Made by a program: the position numbers and the translations under genes. Positions 37,191 to 47,993 of a DNA stretch of 64,000 nucleotides are shown one piece after another; the stretch's first letter is position 1, and each line of letters begins with the position of its first letter. The stretch spans positions 24,402,226 through 24,466,225 of the forward strand of contig NC_088301.1 of the NCBI RefSeq assembly GCF_032854445.1, written 5' to 3'. The notes under the pieces were generated by a model that was not told the origin of the DNA, did not search any database, and saw nothing but the letters and a program-made list of their open reading frames with translations. Origin of the DNA: Liolophura sinensis. Taxonomy: Eukaryota > Mollusca > Polyplacophora > Chitonida > Chitonidae.

Positions 37191-39422
37191 ATTACTGTGT
37201 CCTTGTCGTGTAAGTGCTGGTGGGCCTGTCATAAGGAGTCTATATCACACGATTACATGATGTATTTTTCTGACAGCCTATTCAGGAATCTCTTTATTGT
37301 ATACTCTCATACATGTTTTGGAAGCGTGAAACCTGTATACTGTAATACTTTAATAAATTTGTGAATTGTTTCTGATGTAGCTTGTCTGCATTGTTCAGTG
37401 GGCAGGTGGGTGCCAGCAATTGAATGTATGTAGCCTACAGTACTACTGGTATGTAGATTTTCGAACTACTGATAAGACTGACAGATTATGCTGATTTCAG
37501 TACTTAGGGTGCTGCTTGCTACACTGATCACAGGCTGCGGTAGAGTGGGGGGGTTGTTGAAAGGGCTCATTGTGAAGAATCAAAGCTCTTAACACACACC
37601 TGATAAAGGTGTGGGGACATGGGAAATCTGCCCAAGGGGCAGCGGAAGTGACTGCTGGGAGCGAGCCCAAGGTTCGCGTGACCTGTTCAACTCTAGCCCC
37701 TGAGGGTAAGGATAGATTAAATAATTGCAGGGATGAATAAAATGGCTTTGAGGGCTACATAATTGAATGAGAGAATCGGTGGTAGAGGGGACAGTGTGGG
37801 GACTGTCTGAACTGGAAGCTCCTGTTCCAAAATGAATATTTCATGGAGTTGGAAATCTTTGGGAGTGGAGGAAAGATTGGGTCAACCTTGACCATTTCAC
37901 TTTGGTCACGGTCACATTGTAAACAACTTGCAGTGCACTGTGGGAAATATTTCTGTCAATTATTTCAACAACATGCTGTGAAGTATTTGACATTTTATTG
38001 CTCACACACTATGTTTCTTTTGACATGCTTGAGAATTTTGAAGACTTGAATTCAGGGAATATCGCATTTGAACAGTATAAATTGAAGTTTTTCTGACATG
38101 AAATTTTTCTAGTATTTAAAATATATACCCTATCGAATGGTGATAAATATCTGGGACCATTGCCTGAAGTTCGTTTTGCTAAAGCAATATTTCTCCATTT
38201 TACAAAATTTTAATTGTTAACTCTTATCTATTGAGGACCTAATTAAGAATTGGTGTATTCAAGAGCAATTTCCATGAAAACTATTGCATGGCTTTCATCT
38301 TAACTCAATATATTCATGAATAGATGCTGAGAGGGCTTTCATTACCTCTTTATGAGTATTCTATGTGAGTATATATACAGATAATTAAGTAAGCGTTACT
38401 TTACATGTATTATAACTTGGAGAAGGTTACTTTGTTATACTCAGGTGGGTTGTATAGGTGTGGCAATTTAAAAGTATATGTACAGATATATAAAGGTAGA
38501 CATGTCATGATCTTGATGTTTTTTTGGGGTGCCTGAATTGCTTATATACTGTAGGTGTCTTTTGTCAGCAGTAAACAACATACAGGTAAATATAGCGACA
38601 GGTGATGAATAAGCTATATAGTTTCAGGTTTTCTGGTAGAAATAGGGGATGTCCCCTGAAATGTGGTTACCTGAAATATGTTTGTATTCATGTGACTATA
38701 CCGCTGTTACCGCTGGTTTCCTGTGGACTGGAATTAAGGTGGACTGGAACTGTGAGGTGCTAAACCAGTGGAGCTTAACTCTATTCAATTTCCAAATCTG
38801 ACAGGTTATTGTTAGATGTTTTTCTGAATACAGATCATGATGATAAGATGAAGCTTGCCTCTAGAGAGAACACCTGTAGACCTGTAACTCTTAGTTAAAC
38901 AGCAAGGTAAAACCTAACGAAGAGCTCTTATTTAAACACCACTGCCTCTTCTCTCTACCCCCCACCCCCACCCCCACCCCAACCCCCCATTTGCTGTGTC
39001 TGTAAGGCTGCAGTCTGACACTTCATGATGGTGCTAAATGGTCTTACATGACCGATGCTAGTTTTAGCCATCCCTAATAAAACTTACATTCATGTTTTTT
39101 TAGCAGTAATGAAATAAATAGCGCTCCCATTCATCTCTCACCTGTCCATCATAGGGTGATTGACAGTTCATTTCTGAGGCAGGACAGTTAAATCTGTGTC
39201 ACACACACACACACCCACATATGGCACAGATCATATCGTGAGACATTAGAATACCTGATGGCAGACTTATCATTATGGATGGCAGAGCAAGGAGAGATCT
39301 GTGGTATGAATGAATATTATATCTTCATTGATGAAGATATAAAAGTGAGAGGCGCCCAGGTGGTAATTGAGGTTACCTCAAAGGCTGTACAGCCATACTG
39401 AAGTACTTGTGGGTGTTAGGTG
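37191..39422. other. Unique sequence, no gene recognised
   Basis: C-rich run at 38957-38988 and (CA)n near 39202-39214. Open frames up to 114 codons without recognisable domains (37020-37364 lies over a SINE). Confidence 0.5.
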
Positions 39423-39717
39423 TAAATGCAAACTTTTTTTATTTATTTATTTATTTGATTGTTTTTTTATGCCATACTCAAGAATATTTCACTTATATGA
39501 CGACGGCCAGCATTATGGTCAGAGGAAACAGAACAGAGCCCAGGGGAAACCTACAACCATCTGCAAGTTGCTGCCATACCTTCCCACACATGGCCAGTGA
39601 GGAAGCCAGCATGAGCTGGACTTGAACTCATAGCGACAGCATTGGTGAGAGGCTCTTGGGTCATTGCGCAGTGCTGACACACTAACCACCTTGGCCATGG
39701 GCCCCCTAAATACAAAC
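39423..39717 (-). mobile_element. Family-1 SINE, full-length with 11-bp target-site duplication
   Basis: TAAATGCAAAC (39423-39433) and TAAATACAAAC (39707-39717) differ by one base. Between them lies a complete minus-strand copy: GGGGGCCCATGGCCAAGGTG, GAGTTCAAGTCCAGC (B box), core, and tail with a (TTTA) repeat on the plus strand. The A box is mutated. Confidence 0.85.
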
Positions 39718-39979
39718 ATGACTATATCCATAAATATTTATGTAATTTGCAAGAGCGGAAGAACAAAATACATACATGTGCTCCTCAAGGTGGGCAATAA
39801 AATGCAACATCCTTCCTGTACACCCTCTGGCCTAAAAATCATATATGTAATGCATAATAATCATGACAATTATAATTAATCATTTGTAGCTATAATAAAT
39901 TTTATACGTGTATAAAGTTCACAAGGTCTCATTCTTACTGGTTTACGTCTTTCAGATATATTTTAGCTAGAGGACAATT

Positions 39980-40100
39980 AACTCTGTGTGGGGAGGTCTG
40001 CCAGCATCCTGAGGATAGTCGTGCGTTTTCACTCACCATTATGCTAGCCATCATGGTATAATTGAAATATTCTTGAGTATGGCGTAAAACTTCAATTAAA
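39980..40100 (+). mobile_element. Family-1 SINE, 3' part only
   Basis: GGGAGGTCTGCCAGCATCC to TTCTTGAGTATGGCGTAAAA then CTTCAATTAAA. Head absent. Confidence 0.7.
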
Positions 40101-40754
40101 CTCTGATCTGCCGTTGTATGATCAAAGTATGCATAAACCCAAAACAATAGAAAAAAAAAGGAAAAATATGAATTATTTTCTGGACAAATTATAACCTACT
40201 TCCCCAAAGAAATCAGTCCTATTCTTTTCACAAGAATTTTAAAAAATGTCATAAGTATGCAGTTTTGCGTGGAAATGTTGAAAGATTTCACAACTTCTTC
40301 ACAAATGCATGAAATATTGTTGAGCTGACAGAAGTGTATCTTACGCCACAACGTGGATTGTGATAAGAGTGAAGGATTTTAGTCATTAATCATGAAGGAT
40401 AAGAACAAATCAACACATAAAGTCGCATCAAGGTATATAAATCAGATATTTATCCCCCTTCCCAAAGAAATCACTACCCCTCCCCCCCCCTCTAAAAAAG
40501 TAATAAAGTTACACGTGCTTTGATTTCATGAGACCAATGCTGAAAAATTGTCCTCCAGCCAACCTAAGATTAATTTGGCACGTGAATTTCAGTACTCTAG
40601 CGTTAAGGTTAAGTCCCTGTTGTCTGTAGAGGGTGGGGGTGGAGTGTTAGAGGAATAGCCTGATTAATGGTAATCCCACACAACAGTCTTTTTTCCCAGG
40701 CTCCCAAATCTCCTGACTGTGCTCAGACCAGACAGTCCTGGTAACTAGGTCATA

Positions 40755-40775
40755 ATTTGCATTAATTATGCAAAT
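40755..40775. promoter_or_regulatory. Inverted pair of perfect POU octamers around a TAAT core
   Basis: ATTTGCAT, then TAATT, then ATGCAAAT: two exact octamer sites facing each other with a homeodomain TAAT between. POU-domain factors (Oct/Brn types) bind this octamer, and close inverted pairs can recruit dimers. Nearby are GATTAATGGTAATCCC (40661-40676, containing a TAATCC K50-homeodomain type site) and complex non-repetitive sequence over about 40660-40830. Function as an enhancer is inferred. Confidence 0.45.
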
Positions 40776-41794
40776 GAGGGATGTGTGGCTATCTGGAAAT
40801 GTCACTGGCCCGTTAAGATGTATGGGGCAGGAGTCTAACCTCGTGGGCCAGAGCTCACAATTGATTCCCTCCCTCCCCCCCCCTCCCCACCCCACTCCAC
40901 ACACACCCGATCCTGCTTAGCACACCCATTAATCTCTCATCTATCAAACACTTATTATTTTATCTGGCTATGTTAGAAGACGTGAGAATGGAATTTTTTC
41001 CGGCTGAAAATGTTTTGCTTCAGTGAAGTGATAAAAAAATAAAAGAAAAAAAAAGGTGCCTGAAGCATGTAGATCGACAGACAGCTGGGGAGGAGGTGAA
41101 GAGATTAAAGTGTTACCGCTGGGACACATGTTCTCTGATGAAATCAGCTTGTCTTATTGCATTCTGTTTACTCAATGAAAAATCTGCAATCTGCATTTCT
41201 AGCTAAGACCAGCTACTAATTACAGTTACCACGTTTTACCATTCCGACCATCCCCATATGCACACACATAATACTTCCCTCACGCCATTACATCGTCCCT
41301 TCCCGTAAAAATCGTGATATTTGTCATTATGTAAATGTCAGCATTTAAAAATGTCGTAAGTTCATTTGCCTGACATATGCTCAGGATTCAATCCAGCCAC
41401 AGTGTTATTATTTTGACAACACATGATGGAAGAATTGCCATGACCTAATTAATTTTAGCGTGGGAAAATCCTCTTAGCATGTATCTGTAGGATGTATCAA
41501 CCTATTTACATATGTCACTGAATCAAACACATAATGCATAGTTTATAAATTCAAAATTCCAGAGTTGTCGTCACAAGAATGACAGCTTAAACCTTCGTGA
41601 ATGAAATGGCTGCTTGCAGATTGCGCTGATAACTTGCTAAAATTATGATTTAATCTGAGATGTTTCCGTTACTTTTCTGTCTAGTACATATTTATTGAAA
41701 ACCATGGCCAGCAGATTTAATATGTCTTTTTTTTATTTGTATTTTTCCCCCACGATTTCCTTTATCGTCATGTATTTTTCTTGCTGCCTTAAAG

Positions 41795-41933
41795 GTATTA
41801 ATACATCTAGCAACTTTGAGATTAGTAGTGAAGATGAAAGCAAACAAGATCAAGCTCTGGTACTGGTTGATGTGTTCACAGATAGTGGTTTTTGGCAGAC
41901 CAATATACTGATAGCCTCAGAGAAATTCCTGCG
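41795..41933 (+). other. Exon-like open segment of unknown function, weak candidate
   Basis: A long pyrimidine tract (about 41725-41788) ends in CCTTAAAG at an AG at 41793-41794. The following 139 bp stay open in one frame and stop at a consensus-like donor, GCG|GTGAGA. The peptide is acidic and Ser-rich at its start (ISSEDESKQDQALVLVD) and matches no family I know. Its exit phase (two bases, CG) would join the kinase exon to make an Arg codon before DLKMEN. However, the residues before it do not resemble the helix and (V/I)H that should precede HRD, so direct joining to the kinase exon is unlikely. It may be an unrelated or alternative exon, or chance. Confidence 0.15.
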
Positions 41934-42040
41934 GTGAGAATTAGTTGGGAATACATGTATCACTAGTTTTCTCATGGACTCTAACCTGGGATACATCTGT
42001 TCTAAGAGAGCAGTCTGTATTAAAGATCAATATAGTACCA

Positions 42041-42105
42041 TATTTATTTATTCAATTATATATTTATTTATTCATTTATTTATTTATTTATTTATTTATT
42101 TATTA
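42041..42105. repeat. (TTTA)n microsatellite
   Basis: About 65 bp of TTTA with two interruptions, probably the amplified A-rich tail of an older minus-strand SINE. Confidence 0.9.
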
Positions 42106-42161
42106 CCTATTCAGTGCATAAGAGCATGCCAGGGGCCATATATTCAGCGTGTTAAGTTGAA

Positions 42162-42254
42162 TTTATTTATTTTTTCATTTGATTGGTGTTTTATGCCGTA
42201 CTGAAAAATATTTCACTTACATGACGATGGCCAGCATTATGGTGGGAGGAAACT
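42162..42254 (-). mobile_element. Family-1 SINE, 5'-truncated
   Basis: Plus strand: TTTGATTGGTGTTTTATGCC, GACGATGGCCAGCATTATGG, ending at GGTGGGAGGAAACT. GTTGAA at both edges (42156-42161 and 42255-42260) may be a short target-site duplication, though six bases could be chance. Confidence 0.7.
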
Positions 42255-42260
42255 GTTGAA

Positions 42261-45200
42261 ACTCCATGGTACAGTTGTGATCTAATTCTTACTGAATACT
42301 GATTTCATTCTTTCGCATGGAACATTCCTTGCATCTTTTTACCACATCATAGCTGTTTTAATTTCATACTTCATACACTTTCTTAGATCTTTAGCAGTTT
42401 GTGTTGAATGTTGATTTTGGGATTTACCCGTTGCAGTTATTGACCTGGAACATCCATACTGGCTGATGGTTGGTCTACGAATGTTTGTTTTGACCCATAG
42501 ATTCACATTCGTGTTCTTGCCCCTCCTTTTTCTCTGTCCACATGTATATGTACATGTGCCAGCTCCCCTCCTCCCTCCCTCCCTGCTTCATTCTCTGTGC
42601 TCCAGATATCTAAACCCAGTTTCTAAAGCACCAGTACAGCTTCAATGCCATCCTTTCCAATCTACTAATACATCATTCATTAAGCCACTCTTATCTTCAC
42701 ATTGTTACTGTCAGAATCAATGTTGTCACTGGGCTAGTCCAGTCTAATTATTGACTATCTGTTAGACCAGTAACCAGCCACATTGGTATCCACTTGGCCC
42801 TGGGGGGAGAGGGGTAACAGGGAGTGGGGGTATTGGTTGGAGGATAGCAGAAATACTTATCTGGACAGTGACCTGTAAACCATCAGTCCTTACCACCACT
42901 GTCATGTTTGTATTCAGCATCTGGTACCATTCGCATGACCTTTCTAGCAAAACACAGATCTCACATGTTTTCTGCCTCTCCCTTCCAGTTTCTAATTTTC
43001 ATAACAAACTATGCAAAGTAAAAAAACAGCAGAAGTTAATAAACATTCTATTTGGTCTTGGCAGTTTAATTGCCTTGAAGTTTAGTTCCATGTTGTTGTG
43101 GTCAGAGCTGCTGGGTTAATTGTACATTCCCTGGAAGGGTTTAATAGAGACGCTGCTAGCTGCTAGTTTCATTAATTTTGTTATTCAGTCAATCACTCAT
43201 TCATTCAGATTGTCAATCACTTAATCTTGCTTTCTACCAGTCACTAAATCAGTTTTAAGGGAAAACAATTGTGCTTGTCAATCAGCTTTTGCTGTTTTTT
43301 AACTGATCTAAAAAAGTCTTTCTTATTAAGCTGTCATAGACAGGTGCAATATGTTTTAAATATCAGTTTAGATGATGAGCCTGTATGGCTTATTTATGAA
43401 AGCTGTTCAGGCTGAAGACCACATTACATGAATCAGTCAGATTGCTTGTCCAAATCTAACCCCCATTGAATAAATCTCTGTGACTTCCAGTGATTTGAGG
43501 TCAAAGTTTTTAGATACATGTTTGTGTGCATTTGTTCCATTTTTACTCTGACCAGTTGTCTTCCAGCCCTAACCCTGTCCAACATTATGTTAGTTAAATG
43601 TTCTATGCTAAACATCAATGAAATGAATGAATGAATGAATGAATACATATTGGCCTGTAGGTGTCAGGTATGACCAGGTATGGTGTAAGGGAAGTAACTC
43701 TATCAGTTCTTGATATCTATCAGATCTCGACTAATGAAGACATGATCACATGCACATAGAAAGAAAAAATGTTGGCACTCTTTAAAACTTATTTTGTTAC
43801 CAGATTCATTGTATTTTTTTTTGTATTTTTTTTTTTTACTAATAAAACCTTACAGGTTTTCCTTTTGGTAGGGTGTTTATATAAACTAATGAGCATAGAA
43901 CTCAGAATGTAAGCAATAACAATGTGAGTAGGACATCGGGACTGTAAAAGTCACTCTAAATAAACCTAAGACTATCTAAAGTCATCAGTGTAAGAATGAT
44001 GGTTAAGGTACCATTTTACTTTTTTATCTCTCCATTTCTGCTTGGCATTGGTGGAGGAAATCAAATAAAGACTTTCTGATAAATTTTCTGCTGGGAACAC
44101 TGGAGTTACATAGCCTTAATCTCACTCCCAGAAACGGGCACATTAAACAAAATGGAAGTGAAGGAAGTGGAGAGGTATCGGTTAACCAGGGAATGCCAAA
44201 AGGTCTGCTGGGTGAATGTCTAGTAACAATGATTTAAGAGGTCTTTAAAGCAGCTGTGGGTTATGTACTAATTGTGGTTATGGCTTGTTCTCTGCCCTAT
44301 CTTATCTGGCTGCCCTAGAGGTCTTGTGCCCCCAGTAAACTGTAACTGTTCATCCCCACCCCCTGCTGGTAGTGGCCACCATTAATGTCACCCGGTGGGG
44401 CAGCTCACCTAAAACTGTTTGACAACACCAGCATTAGGGCTACCAAGTGACTAGACAGTAGCTAAGCCAAGAAGAAACACACTTTATCTTACTGAAGAAA
44501 ATTTGAAACTTACTGCTACTCATTTATATAGATAGATAGATAAATGTATATAATTTTTTTTTGCGGGCTTTGATATTTAATGCAATTAAAGTCTAAACTG
44601 TGTTCAATCTGATGATCTCTGTAAAGGAAATATTCTGTATATTACGACCATGGCTAAGTCATAAATAACCTCGTTTGACCCAGTATGTCCAAATGTTGAT
44701 GTTGTAAATCTTCTGTATTTTCACTACCAAGTGACTTTTGTGTGATTAAGTAGTTGCAAACATTGTGTGCATAGGATTTCTGATAGACTGAGTTTGGAAC
44801 TTTTATGCAAAACAAAAAAAAATCACTCAAAATTGTGTTCAGTGTCGAGAATGTGGAATAGTTTATTAATCATTAATATTTAACATTTACTGCTTTTTGT
44901 GATTGAACAAAAAATGTGACAGTGTACACTGTTATGCAGTGATTAGTTTTTCAGATGTAAATAAAATCTTAGGGTGAAGTACTGGATTTAAAAGTTACTT
45001 TATATTCCCCTCCTCTACCATCTTCCCTACCCTCTCCTCCTCCTCCGATCTCCACCGTCAATCTCCCCAGCACCATGAATGTAATGTCTAGAATGACAAG
45101 ACAACACTTCAAAAAAAAAAAAAAAAAAAAGAAACACCACAGCATGGAATCCAATGACTTTTCTTTTTTATCACCTGAGGATTTTTTTTTTCTCCATTTT

Positions 45201-47615
45201 ATGAGGATTTTAACCCTGTTTATTCCAACTAACTCTCATCCACTCACACTCCTGCAGTTCAAGCAAAGTTGTCCAGCAGCCAGATCAGAGCAGCATGTGG
45301 GCAACTAGAATTTTGGCAAGTTTTAAAGCTGTATAAAACATTCCATTCCAGGTCCCAGGGGTGAGAGAACTTACACCTGCAAACAATTAAGCACATTTAC
45401 ACACTAAAGCATCCCACTTTGGCAGTTTTTCTACTGCTTAGCCCTTGGGGATTTCGGTGCACCAGGGAAGGTGACATTATAGTGTCTATATGGAAGATGC
45501 AGATACATGTAATTTCACTGGTGAGCCACAAACATTTGGCCAAGACTGTTTCCATTGATGGTTTATTTGACTTGAAGGTTTGTGATTCTATTTTTTTTTT
45601 TTCTTGATAGAAATTGGGGACAAATTGGTGTATGTGTAATGATTATTTTTTTCATTACAATTTTGTCTTCTATTTATGGATCATTGTTTATCTACCCGGT
45701 AAAAGACTCGTGTCTACACAAAAATAGGGTTGACACTCGATACCATGCTCTTTGTTTCTGTTGACAACGTAAACCATACATAGGATTTGAACTCGTGAGT
45801 GTAATTCCGCTTGCGACCTTGTCAACTCATTTGAATAAACAGTAGCCCTGGCTGCAGCAGATGATCCACAGACAAATTGGTTTGTTCAGTTGAATCTAAC
45901 AGCTGGTTTAGATGCGGTTTTTAGTCAGGAATTTTGTGAGGTGTTTGGTACCCATATACCTGCCTGACCACTCAACTGATCTTTTTAAATGAAATAATTT
46001 AAGTATGGCATTCTTCCCATCCTGACAAATAAATAGACAGACATTTGGCTTTTGATGCCACTTGCTAAATTCTTTCACCGCAATATCAAAACGATTCAAT
46101 TTTTTTTCGTAGATTATACTAAGCTTCAGGCAGTACGCTTCCCCATGTCATTCAACCCATAAAGTTTATCACATGCTCACTGCATCTTTTCAATGTAAAA
46201 ATGTAATGTGGGAACCCATATGTTCCATTGGGTTTTGATACAAAATAAAACCACCCCAGTGTACAAATTACAGTAGTTAAGTAATTCTGGAATATATATA
46301 TATGATAGATTAGACAAGCAAATGATTTCAAACATTTATTTGGCTACATAATGATGTGGTATATGTGTAGTCTCTTGGACAGGTGTCCTCAGTTTCACCT
46401 GAGTATTGAGCCTGTGCGGAATGTTCCAAGTGGTGATAGTAATTACCATGGCAATGTATGTCTTCAAGAATGGTTGCCACGGAAGCTATAATCATCTTAG
46501 GCTATGGTCGCCTTATGGAACTGCTGTGTCGAAGCCTGGTATTTTCAACTACCTGTATCATGAAAAAAGGGTAACAGTATTTCAGTTTGCAGATCTGTAA
46601 ATGAGGTTGTTTGGTACTTGGTATATCTGAGGTCAGAGAGCAAAGGTCCCTGTCTGGGTCATGTGTACTGGAAGACATAAACTTCCAGATAAGTCCTCGC
46701 CCATGACAGCCGAATAACAGAGTTTAGACATCACTGTAATTATTGCTGAGTAGAGGGGCTCATGTCATGGCTTTTTCCCACCCAGACCTTGTGAGATTGG
46801 CACCTTTTAGGCAGAGTTAAGATAAATGGTATATATTTGACCTAAACTCCTAAGAAAGATTTTACACCTTTGCTTTTCAGTGTTGTCTACAAAGTTGCAA
46901 TAAAAGGGATAAAGTATTGCTACTCGAGTTGTTAATTCTACAGAAGAGCCAGAGTGTCCTTCAAGCACAAGTGATTTATCATTGAGCAGCCATGTTTGCC
47001 ACTGATCTTGATTGGGAGAGATTCAACAGCCATTTGGTCAAATTGATCCATTAATCAATGGTGCCAGTCTTTTTTATGCTATTCAGAAAAAAATAGAGAT
47101 TATGTTCAACTTTGAGTTGATATTTTTCTCCCCCCCTTCCCCCCCAAAAATTATGATTGTATGTAAATGTGAAAGAATTAGGAATAGAGTTAAGCTGGTG
47201 ACAGTGATGTCATGATAATTTGTCAAAACACTCCAATATCATGGAGACATTTTGCTTGACATACATGTTGTATAATCTGGTTGTGGGGGAGTGGGGCGGG
47301 GGCGGGGGGCATTTCACAATTTGAATTCGATTTTCACAAATTTGACTCATTAAATCACAGCTAAAACTTTGCTTGTCTGTATGCTTTCTTCATATGTCTC
47401 AGTGCCATTGATGTCATTGATGAACTGTTTATCCAGTTACAAACATTGATAGCTGTGGCTCATGTATAAAAAATATATCCCATACTGTTTAATAATGGTA
47501 TACATGTGGTTCAGGTTGTGGTTAAGGCTCTCTTAGGACTCCGGTGCAATTTGCCAGCAGTGTACTGGTAGTGAATGTATGGAGTGCTTGTAAAGAGGTA
47601 CATGTACATCTATGC
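42261..47615. other. Unique sequence, no gene recognised
   Basis: Contains a (GAAT)n microsatellite near 43620-43643, poly-A at 45111-45130 and a G-rich run at 47284-47310. Open frames up to 93 codons have no recognisable domain. 45780-45800 has a weak B-box-like GGATTTGAACTCGTGAG, perhaps SINE debris. Confidence 0.5.
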
Positions 47616-47725
47616 TGATTGCGGGGAGGGGATGGCGGGGAGGTGGATGATTGGGGGGAGGGGATGGCGGGGAGGTGGATGATTGGGGGGAGGGGATGGC
47701 GAGGAGGGGATGGCGGGGAGGTGGG
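47616..47725 (+). repeat. 32-bp G-rich minisatellite, three copies, 210 bp upstream of the kinase exon
   Basis: The unit GATTGGGGGGAGGGGATGGC plus GGGGAGGTGGAT repeats from about 47618, with the third copy internally changed. Every unit has several GGGG runs on the gene's sense strand. Pro-rich minus-strand frames here are artefacts. Confidence 0.85.
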
Positions 47726-47934
47726 GGACACCATTCCAAAGACGAAACCAAATGCGTGGAGTTGAAAAAAGAAATGTTACTTGACCTTTAAAGATACTGT
47801 TGCTTTACATACTTTACTAGTTCTTCAAACTTTTTCATCCATATTTTTGTTGTAACAGTGTTCACTTGAAAAGGAGCTGTCATTTTGTTTACATTCTTTG
47901 AAATTTATGTCTGTTGTGTATTTTGTCATTGCAG

Positions 47935-47993
47935 AGACCTCAAGATGGAAAACATCATGTTGGACGAAAAGAAATCTAACATCAAGATTGTGG
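47935..47993 (+). CDS. Internal exon of a CAMK-group (AMPK/HUNK-like) Ser/Thr protein kinase: catalytic loop
   Basis: This 59-bp exon reads DLKMENIMLDEKKSNIKIV in one frame. That is the kinase catalytic loop: the D of HRD (catalytic base), K two residues on, N five residues on (the HRDLKxEN motif), and the beta strands leading to DFG. An upstream exon must supply the first two bases of the Arg codon, because this exon starts with its last base A. The exon ends on one base, G, so the next exon should begin AC-TTY-GG to complete Asp-Phe-Gly. The acceptor is a pyrimidine-rich tract ending TTGTCATTGCAG and the donor is G|GTGAGTT, both close to consensus. 'LKxEN' and 'IKIVDFG' are typical of the AMPK-related/HUNK/NUAK branch. 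HUNK-like is my best guess from memory of family sequences, but one loop cannot separate these subfamilies. Codons are intact, so this does not look like a pseudogene. Kinase exon: very likely. Subfamily: uncertain. Confidence 0.88.

Larger units (their letters stand above)
40101..42040. other. Unique sequence with C-rich tracts and an octamer palindrome
   Basis: No gene recognised apart from the weak exon-like segment at 41795-41933. C-runs at about 40479-40492 and 40864-40907. Confidence 0.5.
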
